48,838 bases of DNA. Origin: JAIBJN01 sp035461525. Its GTDB lineage: Bacteria; Actinomycetota; Thermoleophilia; Gaiellales; Gaiellaceae. The notes beneath the pieces are model-generated. The model searched no databases. It was not told the DNA's origin and was given only the letters and a program-made list of their open reading frames with translations. Position numbers and translations under genes: made by a program. This document shows positions 17,894 to 25,569 of the stretch, one piece after another. The DNA lies in assembly GCA_035461525.1 (NCBI GenBank), contig DATHVD010000081.1, positions 1-48,838 on the forward strand. Direction: 5' to 3'. Numbering within the stretch: the stretch's first letter is position 1; the number at the start of each line of letters is the position of its first letter.

Positions 17894-20267
17894 CCAGGAA
17901 CCTCACGTCGAGGGCGTTCTGCTCGATGAACTCCCGCCGCGGCTCGACCTCGTCGCCCATGAGGCGCGAGAACCAGAGGTCGGCGGCCGAGTCGTCGTCC
18001 ACGTCCGCGCGGATGAGCAGCCGGCGCGACGGGTCCATCGTCGTCGCCCAGAGCTCCTCGGCGTTCATCTCGCCGAGGCCCTTGAAGCGTGTGATCTGCA
18101 TCCCGTGCTTGGCGAGGTCGAGCGCCCGGGCGCGGAGATCCTCGAACGTCGCGGCCCGCTCCGTGCGCTTGCCGAGCGTAAGTCGGAACGGCGGCAGCCC
18201 GCCGACGGCCTCGCCCAGGCGGGTGTACGCCTTGCGGACCCGCTCGTAGATCGGCGAGGAGAAGAGCTCGGCGGGGACGAAGACGGAGGAGGCCGCGCCC
18301 GTCGCCATCTCCGTCAGCCGGATCCGGAGGCCCTCTGTGTCCTCGCTGGGGTCGAAGGCGTACCCGTTCGTCTCGGCGCCGGCGATCGCCTCCGCAGCCT
18401 CCGCCGGCGAGCCGGCAGCGCTCTCCACGAGCCGCTGGCCGATGACGAAGTCGGCTGCGGGCGGCCCGAAGTCGGAGCGCAGGCGGGCCGACCAGCCCTC
18501 GAACTCGTTCAGCGCGTGCAGGAAGCGCGCGTACCGCGCCTCCGTCAGCTTCACCTGCCCGCCATCGCGGTCGGCGATCTCGAGCTCGGAGAAGCGCGAG
18601 CGGACGAGGAGCTCCTCGAGCTGGGAGTCTTTCTCCAGGTACGTCTGCTGGTTCCCCATGCGGACGAGGTAGAGCGGCGGCACGGCGATGTAGACGTGGC
18701 CGCGGTCGAAGAGCTCCGGCATGTGCCGGTAGAGAAACGTGAGGACGAGCGTACGGATGTGGGCGCCGTCCACGTCCGCGTCGGTCATGACGATCACGCG
18801 GTTGTAGCGGAGCTTGGCGATGTCGAACTCCTCACCGATCCCCGTCCCAATCACCTGCACGAGCGACTGGATCTCGGCGTTCGAGAGCACCTTGTGGAGG
18901 CGGTTCTTCTCCGAGTTGATGATCTTCCCGCGCAGCGGGAGAATGGCCTGGTTCGACTTGTCGCGGGCCTGCTTGGCCGAGCCGCCCGCCGAGTCGCCCT
19001 CGACGATGAACAGCTCCGTCAGCTCCGGGTCGCGGATCTGGCAGTCGGCGAACTTCTTCGCCATGCCCCCGCCGAACGCGCTCTTGCGCCGCGTCAGGTC
19101 GCGCGCCTTGCGCGCCGCCTGGCGCGCCCGGGCGGCCGACACCGCCTTCTGGACGATCTGCCTGGCGTCCGTCGGGTTCTCCTCGAGGAACTCGGCGAGG
19201 CGCTGGTTCACCGTCTGCTCGACGAAGCCGCGTACCCAGGGGTTGCCGAGCTTCGTCTTCGTCTGCCCTTCGAACTGCGGATCGCGCAGCTTGACGGAGA
19301 TGACCGCGGCGAGACCCTCGCGGACGTCCTCGCCCTCGAGGTTGTCCTCCTTCTCCTTCAGGAGGCCTTTGTCTCGCGCGTACTTGTTGATCGTGCGCGT
19401 GAGCGCGGCGCTGAAGCCCGAGAGGTGCGTGCCGCCCTCGTGCGTGTTGATGTTGTTGGCGAACGAGAAGACGGACTCGACGTACTTCGTGTTCCACTGC
19501 ATGGCGACCTCGACCTGCCCGCGCTCGTCGGCGCCCTCGAAGTAGACGACGTGCTTGTGCACGGGGTCCTTCGTCTCGTTGATGTGCTTGACGAAATCGC
19601 GGATTCCGCCCTCGTAGTGGAATTCGGCCGTGCGCCCGTCGGCGCGCTCGTCCGTGAGGACGATCCGGAGGCCGCGCGTGAGGAAGGCCGTCTCCCGGAG
19701 GCGCTGCTCGAGCGTGTCGGCCGACCACTCGATCTCCTCGAAGATGTCGAGGTCGGGCAGAAAGCTGATCGCCGTGCCCGTGCCCTCGGCCGGCCCAGCC
19801 TCCTCGACGTCGGTCGTCGGCTCGCCGCGGGCGAACTCCTGCCGGTAGGTCTTCCCGTCGCGGTAGACCTCGGCGTGCAGCCACTCGGAGAGCGCATTGA
19901 CGACCGAGACGCCGACGCCGTGGAGGCCGCCCGAGACCTTGTAGCCTGCGCCGCCGAACTTCCCGCCCGCGTGGAGCTTCGTGAGGACGACCGTCAGGGC
20001 CGAGACTCCCTGATCCGCCATGACGTCGACCGGGATGCCGGAGCCCCAGTCGCGCACCGTCACGGAGTTGTCCGGGTGGAGATTGACGTCTACGCGGTCG
20101 TTCCGGCCGGCGAGGGCCTCGTCGACCGAGTTGTCGACGACCTCGTAGACGAGGTGGTGGAGGCCGCGGGCGCCGGTCGAGCCGATGTACATGCCCGGTC
20201 GCTTGCGCACGGGCTCGAGCCCTTCGAGGACGGTGATGTCCTTGGCACCGTATGTGGTCTTGGTCAT
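17886..20267 (-). CDS. gyrB: DNA gyrase subunit B
   Basis: A 793-aa ATPase subunit of gyrase. The GHKL ATP site is seen at YEVVDNSVDEAL (Asn46 region), DWGSGIP and GGLHGVGVSVVNALS; the Toprim acid motifs are EGDSAGG (423-429) and DADVDGA (496-502). Between about 550 and 715 there is a long insertion before RFKGLGEMNAEELW, like the roughly 170-residue insertion of E. coli GyrB and absent from the ~650-700-aa GyrB of Mycobacterium and Streptomyces. ATG 20267 is preceded by GGGA and a run of seven T. The 3' end overlaps gyrA. Confidence 0.98.
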   Translation of the reverse strand: MTKTTYGAKDITVLEGLEPVRKRPGMYIGSTGARGLHHLVYEVVDNSVDEALAGRNDRVDVNLHPDNSVTVRDWGSGIPVDVMADQGVSALTVVLTKLHAGGKFGGAGYKVSGGLHGVGVSVVNALSEWLHAEVYRDGKTYRQEFARGEPTTDVEEAGPAEGTGTAISFLPDLDIFEEIEWSADTLEQRLRETAFLTRGLRIVLTDERADGRTAEFHYEGGIRDFVKHINETKDPVHKHVVYFEGADERGQVEVAMQWNTKYVESVFSFANNINTHEGGTHLSGFSAALTRTINKYARDKGLLKEKEDNLEGEDVREGLAAVISVKLRDPQFEGQTKTKLGNPWVRGFVEQTVNQRLAEFLEENPTDARQIVQKAVSAARARQAARKARDLTRRKSAFGGGMAKKFADCQIRDPELTELFIVEGDSAGGSAKQARDKSNQAILPLRGKIINSEKNRLHKVLSNAEIQSLVQVIGTGIGEEFDIAKLRYNRVIVMTDADVDGAHIRTLVLTFLYRHMPELFDRGHVYIAVPPLYLVRMGNQQTYLEKDSQLEELLVRSRFSELEIADRDGGQVKLTEARYARFLHALNEFEGWSARLRSDFGPPAADFVIGQRLVESAAGSPAEAAEAIAGAETNGYAFDPSEDTEGLRIRLTEMATGAASSVFVPAELFSSPIYERVRKAYTRLGEAVGGLPPFRLTLGKRTERAATFEDLRARALDLAKHGMQITRFKGLGEMNAEELWATTMDPSRRLLIRADVDDDSAADLWFSRLMGDEVEPRREFIEQNALDVRFLDV

Positions 20268-20307
20268 AAAAAAATCCCTGCTATTTCGGCATTTTTCCGC
20301 GCCGTGA

Positions 20308-20313
20308 AGTCTA
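20308..20313 (-). promoter_or_regulatory. Putative gyrB -10 element
   Basis: TAGACT on the minus strand at the very 3' end of dciA (20313-20308), 40 nt before the gyrB ATG. The leader between is unusually AT-rich for this genome and holds CGGAAAAATGCCG, a 3-bp-stem repeat, and the Shine-Dalgarno CAGGGA. No clear -35. Confidence 0.35.
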
Positions 20314-20793
20314 TCAGACGGAGCGGTCGTCCGGCCGGTCTCCCGGAGCCGCAAACCCGGCTGCGAAAGCCCTGGCAACCGCCTCGCGAAGCGCCTCGTC
20401 CTCGATCCCCCGGGCGAGCTCGGCCGCGGCAGCCAGGGCCTCCTGCGACGGAGCCGGAGCAGGCGGCGTCGGCGCCTCCTCGGGCCCCGCCCCGGGCTCC
20501 GGGAGCGGGCCGGGCGCGAACCGGAGCGCGGTGGGCGCGGCATCGCCGAGAGCGGCGACGAGGAGGGCGCGGACGGTCGCCCCGAGCTGCGTCAGCTCGA
20601 ACGCCCAGGCGCTCGAGCTCGTCGCCACGTGCAAGGTGCCGTCGCGGGCGATACGGGCCGGCCAGGCGTTCGCTGCGACCGCCTCGCCCACGGCGGCCGG
20701 CCAGGCATCGACCACCGCTCCGATGCCACCCGCGGGGCCGAAGCGGTCGAGCTCGCGGCGGACCTCGCCCTCGATCCGGCCGAGCCCGCTCAC
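20314..20793 (-). CDS. dciA: DciA-like (DUF721) helicase-loading protein
   Basis: A 159-aa DUF721/DciA protein. The conserved domain (about 20-80) shows VVDAWPAAVGEAVAANAWP, GTLHVATSSSAWAFELTQLG; the C-terminal half is Pro/Ala-rich and probably disordered. DciA is the ancestral loader/partner of the replicative helicase DnaB in bacteria without DnaC/DnaI. The GTG at 20793 overlaps the recF stop as GTGA, and gyrB follows: the recF–dciA–gyrB order is common in Actinomycetota. Confidence 0.85.
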   Translation of the reverse strand: MSGLGRIEGEVRRELDRFGPAGGIGAVVDAWPAAVGEAVAANAWPARIARDGTLHVATSSSAWAFELTQLGATVRALLVAALGDAAPTALRFAPGPLPEPGAGPEEAPTPPAPAPSQEALAAAAELARGIEDEALREAVARAFAAGFAAPGDRPDDRSV

Positions 20794-21869
20794 GCCGCCT
20801 CCGCAAGGCTCGCCCGCTTGCCGCGGCTGACCCTGACGACGAGAGCGGGCTCGACGCCCTCCGGGACCGCGTCGGCGCTCGTAGCGGTCACGATCGCCTG
20901 ACCTCCCGCCGGCAGGCGCCGCAGAAGCGCGGCACGGCGGCCGCGGTCGAGCTCGCTGAGGACGTCGTCGAGAAGGAGGAGCGGCGGCGAGCCGCGCAGC
21001 TCCGCCAGCACGGCGGCCTCGGCGAGCACGAGCGCGAGCACGGCCGTCCGCTGCTCGCCCTGCGAGCCGAAGGCGCGCAGCTCGCGCTCCCCGCCCCCGA
21101 CGCCGACGTCGCGCAGGTGCGGGCCCAAGCTCGTCGTCCCTCGCTCGAGGTCGCGGGGGAGGCGCGCCTCGAGGTCGGAGACGGCGAGCGGCTCGGGGGG
21201 ATAGGAGAGCGAGGCGGCGTCGAGGCCGAGCGCACCCGCTGTCTCGGCGAAGCCGGGGCCGAGCAGGGAGACGAGGCCGGCGCGGGCCTCGTCGAGCCGG
21301 GACCCGAGCACGGCGACGCGCTCGGTCCAGGGCGCGACTGCTTCGGCCGTGGAGCTGCCCGAGCGGGCACGGCGGAGCGCCTCGTTCCGCTGCGCCAGGG
21401 CACGTCCGTACTCGCCGGGGAGCGAGGCCTGCGCCGGGAAGACGCGGCCGAGCATCCGGTCGAGGTAGGCTCGCCTCACGGCCGGGCCGCCCTTGACGAC
21501 CGCGAGCCGGTCCGGCACGAAGACGAGCGCCGCGATGCGGGCGCGGAGGGTCTCCGCGGACTCGGCGAGAGCGCCGTTCAAACGCACGTGCTTGCCCTCG
21601 CCCGGCACGATCGTCACCTCGGTCTCGACGGGCGCGGTGCTTTCCGTTCCCGCCAGCCGCACGCGGGCGGCCCGCTCGCCGAAGCGCACCAGCCTCGCCT
21701 CCGCCCTCGTCCTCGGCGAGAAGCCCTGGGCGCCCACGTGCAACGCCTCGAGCAGGTTCGTCTTGCCGGCCCCGTTCGGCCCGACGACGAGGACGAGGCC
21801 GGGCTCCAGCCCGAGCTCGAGCGCGTCGTACGAGCGAAAGCTCGCGAGCGAGACCCGCGCGACGATCAG
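20790..21869 (-). CDS. recF: DNA replication and repair protein RecF, CTG start
   Basis: A 359-aa SMC-like ATPase that helps load RecA at gaps. Walker A is VVGPNGAGKTNLLEAL (about 30-45), the signature region is in FGSQGEQRTAVLALVLA, and Walker B is PLLLLDDVLSELD. The conserved N terminus VARVSLASFRSYDAL begins three codons after a CTG at 21869 that overlaps the dnaN TGA as CTGA. No ATG, GTG or TTG lies in frame near this point, so CTG is the likely start. The 3' end overlaps dciA by 4 nt. Confidence 0.93.
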   Translation of the reverse strand: MIVARVSLASFRSYDALELGLEPGLVLVVGPNGAGKTNLLEALHVGAQGFSPRTRAEARLVRFGERAARVRLAGTESTAPVETEVTIVPGEGKHVRLNGALAESAETLRARIAALVFVPDRLAVVKGGPAVRRAYLDRMLGRVFPAQASLPGEYGRALAQRNEALRRARSGSSTAEAVAPWTERVAVLGSRLDEARAGLVSLLGPGFAETAGALGLDAASLSYPPEPLAVSDLEARLPRDLERGTTSLGPHLRDVGVGGGERELRAFGSQGEQRTAVLALVLAEAAVLAELRGSPPLLLLDDVLSELDRGRRAALLRRLPAGGQAIVTATSADAVPEGVEPALVVRVSRGKRASLAEAA

Positions 21870-23005
21870 CCGGCCAGCCTGATCGGCATGATCAGGTAGA
21901 GGAAGTCGTCGCTCTCCCCGTGCAGGAGGCCGGGGCGCAGTGGGCTGATCAGCTTCAGGCGCACGGTCTCGTCCGTCACGGACTCGAGCCCGTCGCGGAG
22001 GAACTCGGCGTTGAAGCCGATCTCCATCGGGTCCCCCTCGTAGGACACGGGCAGCGACTCCCGCGCCTCGCCGACGTCCTGGGTTTGGGCCGAGACCGTC
22101 AGCTCGCCCTCCGCGAACCGGAGCCTGAGCGGCGACTTGCGCTGTGCGAGGAGTCCCGTGCGACGGACGACGTCGAGGAGCTCGTCGCGCGGCAGGCGCA
22201 CCTCGGCCTCGAACTGCTCGGGCAGGAGCTGGCGGTAGTTGGGGAACTGGCCGTCGATCCTCCGGGCCGTCAGCCAGACGCCGTCGACACCGAAGACGAC
22301 CTGGTTCTCCTGCACGCCGATCTCGATCGTCGGCGCCTCGGACGCCTGGCCGATGCGGGCGAGCTCCTGGAGTGCTCGGGCGGGCACGATCGCCTCGAGC
22401 TCCTGCCCGGGGCCGGCGGGCAGCTCCGTCTCCTTGACGCTCAGACGGTACGAGTCGGTCGCGGCCATGACGAGCTTCGAGCCCTCGAAGCGGACGAGCA
22501 CGCCCGTCAGCACCGGCCGTGACTCGTCGCGGGACGCGGAGCGCCCGACGCGGGAGATCGTGTCGAGGAATGCGGCGCGGTCGACGGTGAACGTGCTCTC
22601 CGGCTCGACCTCGGGGAGCCGCGGGAAGTCCTCCGGCCCGTAGGTGTTGAGCCCGTACGAGGCAGAGCCGCACGTGAGACGCACGACGCCCTCGTCGGCG
22701 CGGTGCTCGAGCGTCACCTCGCCGCCCGGGAGCAGGCGCACGATGTCGACGAGCAGGCGACCCGGAACGACGATTGCACCCTCGTCCTCCACCTGCGCAT
22801 CCAGCGAGACGCGCAGCGAGATCTCCATGTCCGTCGCGCTCAGGTGGAGCCGCCCGGCGGCGGCGCGAAGCATGATGCCCGCGAGTATCTGGACGGCGGT
22901 TCTGGTCGACACGCCCCTGCCGACCAGCTGGAGCTTCTCGGCGAGCACGTCCTTTCCGCAGACAACTTTCATCGACGTCGCCGCAACGGTATCCATGGAA
23001 GTCAT
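21866..23005 (-). CDS. dnaN: DNA polymerase III sliding clamp (beta subunit)
   Basis: A 379-aa three-domain clamp that encircles DNA and holds the replicative polymerase. Motifs KVVCGKDVLAEKLQLVGRGV near the N terminus, TDSYRLSVKE in domain 2 and the C-terminal YLIMPIRLAG with the PIR/PMRL-like hydrophobic groove end are present. Three Met codons lie near the start (23005, 22996, 22972); 23005 follows AGAGG, while the 22972 one fits the usual family N terminus, so the first 11 residues are uncertain. Confidence 0.97.
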   Translation of the reverse strand: MTSMDTVAATSMKVVCGKDVLAEKLQLVGRGVSTRTAVQILAGIMLRAAAGRLHLSATDMEISLRVSLDAQVEDEGAIVVPGRLLVDIVRLLPGGEVTLEHRADEGVVRLTCGSASYGLNTYGPEDFPRLPEVEPESTFTVDRAAFLDTISRVGRSASRDESRPVLTGVLVRFEGSKLVMAATDSYRLSVKETELPAGPGQELEAIVPARALQELARIGQASEAPTIEIGVQENQVVFGVDGVWLTARRIDGQFPNYRQLLPEQFEAEVRLPRDELLDVVRRTGLLAQRKSPLRLRFAEGELTVSAQTQDVGEARESLPVSYEGDPMEIGFNAEFLRDGLESVTDETVRLKLISPLRPGLLHGESDDFLYLIMPIRLAG

Positions 23006-23183
23006 TTAAGAGAACCTCTCGTCGTAGACATAGGGAGTGTGAACGACGGGGAAGACGGTGCGTTTCCGCATGGATGCTGAGTCTGCGCGGTGGGTGAAAT
23101 CTGGGGAGAAGCCGGGGGTCCCCACAGGCTTCCGCCGGCGGCCGGCGCGATCCCCAGTCCACGCGTGCTGTCCACAGGCGTTC
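23006..23183. other. dnaA–dnaN intergenic region, candidate oriC part
   Basis: A 178-nt gap. It holds the DnaA-box-like sites CTGTCCACA (23168-23176, one mismatch to the actinobacterial TTGTCCACA), and weaker CAGTCCACG (23155-23163) and GTCCCCACA (about 23118-23126). There is a small AT-richer stretch near 23006-23035. In Streptomyces and Mycobacterium oriC lies between dnaA and dnaN, but here box density is low, so the origin may instead be, or extend, upstream of dnaA (24531-24829). Confidence 0.45.
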
Positions 23184-24530
23184 TCAACGGGCTTGTTTGA
23201 TGCGGGCCGTCAGCTCCTGCACCAGGTTGTAGACGTTGCGATCCTCCTGGATCAGCTTTGCGATCTTGGAGGTCGCGTGGATGACCGTCGTGTGGTCGCG
23301 CCCGCCGAACTTCTTTCCGATCTTGGGCAGCGAGCTGTCCGTCAGCTCACGGCAGAGGTACATGGCGACCTGGCGCGGATAGACGATCGCCTGCGAGCGC
23401 CGGTCGCCCGTGAGCTCCTGCAGGGACATGCTGAAGCGCTCGGTGACGATCTGCTGGATCTGCTCAATCGAGATCTCCGGGATCTCTCCCTGGGGGAAGA
23501 CGTCCTTCAGGACCTCCTGCGCGAGCTCGACCGTCATCGGCCGCCCCGTGAGGGAGGAGAAGGCGACGACGCGCGTGAGCGCGCCCTCGAGCTCTCGAAT
23601 GTTCGTGGAGATGCGGCCGGCGATGAACGTGAGGACCTGCGGGTCGGGGACGTGGATCGCATCCGTCTTGACCTTCTTGCGGAGGATGGCGATGCGCGTC
23701 TCGAGGTCGGGCGGCTGGATGTCGGTGATCAGGCCCCACTCGAAGCGCGAGCGGAGCCGCGACTCGAGCGTGGCGATCGCGCGCGGCGGCCGGTCCGACG
23801 AGATCACGATCTGGCGGCCTGCCTCGTAGAGGCTGTTGAAGGTATGGAAGAACTCCTCCTGGATCCGCTCCTTGTGCTCGAAGAACTGGATGTCGTCGAT
23901 CAGAAGCACGTCGTAGTGGCGGTACCGCTGCTTGAAGCCTTCGATGCGCTTGTCTCGGAGCGAGTTGATGAAGTCGTTCATGAACGTCTCGCTCGTGACG
24001 TAACGGGCGGTGAGCGCGCCCGAATGCTCGGTGACGTAGGCGGCGACCGCCTGGAGGAGGTGCGTCTTCCCGAGGCCTGTGCCGCCGTAGATGAAGAGCG
24101 GGTTGTAGGCCATCGCGGGAGCCTCCGCCACCGCGAGCGCGGCCGCGTGCGCGAAGCGGTTCGAGGAGCCGATGACGAACGAGTCGAAGGTGTACTTCGG
24201 GTTCAGGCCCTCGAGCGAGCGCGGGACGGGCACCTGCACCCGCACCGCGGTGCCCGCCGCCGCGGGGCCGTCGCGGACGACGACGCGCACCGGCGCCTCG
24301 CTCCCGAGGACGTCGTGGACGATCGACTCGAGCAGGCCCCGGAAGTGGCCCTCGATCCACTCGCGCGTGAAGTCGTTGGGGACCGAGAGGACGAACCCGT
24401 CGCCGTCGCTCGTTCCTTCCGAGGCGCCGGCGAACCAGGTCGTGTAGGTCGCCTCGTTCATCGCGTCGCGCAGACGGCCCGAGACCTCGGTCCACACATC
24501 GCCCGCACTCGAGCCTGACGCCCGTTCCAC
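23184..24530 (-). CDS. dnaA: Chromosomal replication initiator DnaA
   Basis: A 448-aa AAA+ initiator. Domain I is at about 8-80 (VWTEVSGRLRDAMNEATYTT), a short linker follows, and the ATPase has Walker A GGTGLGKTH (149-157), Walker B LLIDDIQFF and the arginine region RLRSRFEWGL. Domain IV carries the DNA-binding signature GGRDHTTVIHA near the C terminus. The linker (domain II) is very short compared with Streptomyces. The GTG at 24530 has AAAAGGAG 12 nt upstream. A promoter is proposed at 24570-24599. Confidence 0.98.
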   Translation of the reverse strand: MERASGSSAGDVWTEVSGRLRDAMNEATYTTWFAGASEGTSDGDGFVLSVPNDFTREWIEGHFRGLLESIVHDVLGSEAPVRVVVRDGPAAAGTAVRVQVPVPRSLEGLNPKYTFDSFVIGSSNRFAHAAALAVAEAPAMAYNPLFIYGGTGLGKTHLLQAVAAYVTEHSGALTARYVTSETFMNDFINSLRDKRIEGFKQRYRHYDVLLIDDIQFFEHKERIQEEFFHTFNSLYEAGRQIVISSDRPPRAIATLESRLRSRFEWGLITDIQPPDLETRIAILRKKVKTDAIHVPDPQVLTFIAGRISTNIRELEGALTRVVAFSSLTGRPMTVELAQEVLKDVFPQGEIPEISIEQIQQIVTERFSMSLQELTGDRRSQAIVYPRQVAMYLCRELTDSSLPKIGKKFGGRDHTTVIHATSKIAKLIQEDRNVYNLVQELTARIKQAR

Positions 24531-24569
24531 GCCCTCTCTGCGCTCCTTTTCCTACCGCCGGGAGCGGCG

Positions 24570-24599
24570 ATCTTAGCAGCGCCCCCCGCCCGGGTACAA
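24570..24599 (-). promoter_or_regulatory. dnaA promoter
   Basis: On the minus strand TTGTAC (24599-24594), 18-nt spacer, TAAGAT (24575-24570). This is one of the best -35/-10 pairs in the window. It implies a leader of roughly 30 nt with a small stem CGCCG-CTCC-CGGCG and the Shine-Dalgarno AAAAGGAG. Confidence 0.55.
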
Positions 24600-24670
24600 C
24601 GGTCCCGCCTGGGGAAATCGAGCGGGGCAGAAAGTCGCTCTTTGCAGGAATTTCACCCCTCTCCACACCG

Positions 24671-24679
24671 TTATCCACA
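24671..24679 (+). promoter_or_regulatory. DnaA box (perfect consensus)
   Basis: TTATCCACA, identical to the bacterial consensus R1-type box, in the dnaA upstream region. It may serve origin function, dnaA autoregulation, or both. Confidence 0.7.
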
Positions 24680-24779
24680 GGTGTTGAAAGGTGCCTCGGG
24701 GCGCCCGTTCATGCGCCCTGGAGGCTGTGGATTGTCCCGGAGGCGACCTCCTTCTCTCCTGGGTCGAGAGCCACTCCTC

Positions 24780-24785
24780 TATACT
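24780..24785 (+). promoter_or_regulatory. Putative rpmH operon -10 element
   Basis: TATACT, the closest match to a TATAAT hexamer in the region, 44 nt upstream of the rpmH GTG. The spacer upstream is GC-rich with no convincing -35. Confidence 0.45.
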
Positions 24786-24829
24786 GCTCCTCCGGCCGCG
24801 CTCGCGGCCGTTCCGACACCTTCCCTCCC

Positions 24830-24964
24830 GTGAAGCGAACGTACCAGCCGAATGTCCGCCGGCGGAAGCGCCGGCACGGATTCAGGGCGCGGATGTCCAC
24901 CCGCGCCGGCCGCGCGATCCTGAAGCGCCGCCGCGCGAAGGGACGCAAGCGACTCTCCGCCTGA
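24830..24964 (+). CDS. rpmH: 50S ribosomal protein L34
   Basis: A 44-aa highly basic protein: MKRTYQPNVRRRKRRHGF, then RARMSTRAGRAILKRRRAKG and RKRLSA, the full L34 family sequence. GTG start at 24830 (translated Met), stop at 24964. It is the first gene of the rpmH–rnpA–yidD–yidC–jag–rsmG run and diverges from dnaA, the standard arrangement beside oriC. Confidence 0.97.
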   Translation: MKRTYQPNVRRRKRRHGFRARMSTRAGRAILKRRRAKGRKRLSA

Positions 24965-24973
24965 ACGGGCCGA

Positions 24974-25333
24974 GTGAGCCGCCGCCACCGCCTCTCCCGC
25001 TCGCGCGACTTCGATGCGGTCTACCGGAAGGGCCGGTCCGTCTCGACCCGCTTCCTCGTTCTCTATTCCTTCCCGCGCGAGGACGACCCCGAGGGTGAGC
25101 CCCGGCTCGGGCTCGCGGTCTCCCGCCAGCTCGGCGGGGCGGTGGAGCGCAACCGGCTGAAGCGCCGGCTCCGTGCAGCCTTCGACGAGCTCTGCGACGG
25201 GCTGCCGCCCGGACACGACTACGTCCTGATCGCGAGGCCCGGGCTCGCCGAGGCGGTCGAGGGCCAGGGCTTCCCATGGCTCGTCGAGCGCGCAGGGGAG
25301 ATCTTCCGCCTTGCCGAGGGGACGGGCGCATGA
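24974..25333 (+). CDS. rnpA: Ribonuclease P protein component
   Basis: A 119-aa basic protein that assists the RNase P RNA in 5' maturation of tRNAs. Family features: RLSRSRDFDAVYRKGRSVST, RLGLAVSRQLGGAVERNRLK with the RNRLKRRLR (RNR) motif, and DYVLIARPGLAE. The GTG start lies 9 nt after the rpmH stop. Confidence 0.95.
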   Translation: MSRRHRLSRSRDFDAVYRKGRSVSTRFLVLYSFPREDDPEGEPRLGLAVSRQLGGAVERNRLKRRLRAAFDELCDGLPPGHDYVLIARPGLAEAVEGQGFPWLVERAGEIFRLAEGTGA

Positions 25334-25569
25334 GGCACGTCGTCGCGCTGCCCGTGCACGCCTACCGGCTGCTCGTGAGCCCGCTGCTCGGCCCGCGCTG
25401 CAAGTACCACCCGACCTGCTCGCGCTACGCGCTCGACGCCCTGCGGGAGCACGGCGTCCTTCGCGGCCTGGTCCTCGCCGGCTGGCGCCTTCTCCGCTGC
25501 AACCCGTGGAGCCACGGCGGCGTCGACCACGCCCGCGACCAGACCCTCTTCCGGGCCGGGCGGCGCTGA
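25330..25569 (+). CDS. yidD: Membrane protein insertion efficiency factor YidD
   Basis: A 79-aa YidD-family protein, with the conserved YRLLVSPLLGPRCKYHPTCS, SRYALDALREHG and CNPWSHGGVDH segments. ATG 25330 overlaps the rnpA TGA (ATGA); a longer in-frame reading to 25276 only overlaps rnpA. It is encoded directly upstream of its functional partner yidC. Confidence 0.94.
   Translation: MRHVVALPVHAYRLLVSPLLGPRCKYHPTCSRYALDALREHGVLRGLVLAGWRLLRCNPWSHGGVDHARDQTLFRAGRR

Larger units (their letters stand above)
24531..24829. other. dnaA–rpmH intergenic region with DnaA boxes, candidate oriC
   Basis: The longest gap in the origin block (299 nt). It contains a perfect DnaA box TTATCCACA (24671-24679), CTCTCCACA 12 nt before it (24659-24667), and CAATCCACA on the minus strand (24734-24726): three boxes within 76 nt. 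It also holds the divergent promoters of dnaA and rpmH. Box density here exceeds that of the dnaA–dnaN gap. No clear AT-rich unwinding element is seen. Confidence 0.5.

Noticed and set aside
18105..21899. A 1264-codon plus-strand frame opposite gyrB, dciA and recF
   Set aside because: Arg/Glu/Leu/Val-rich shadow translation without domains; the minus-strand genes are certain.
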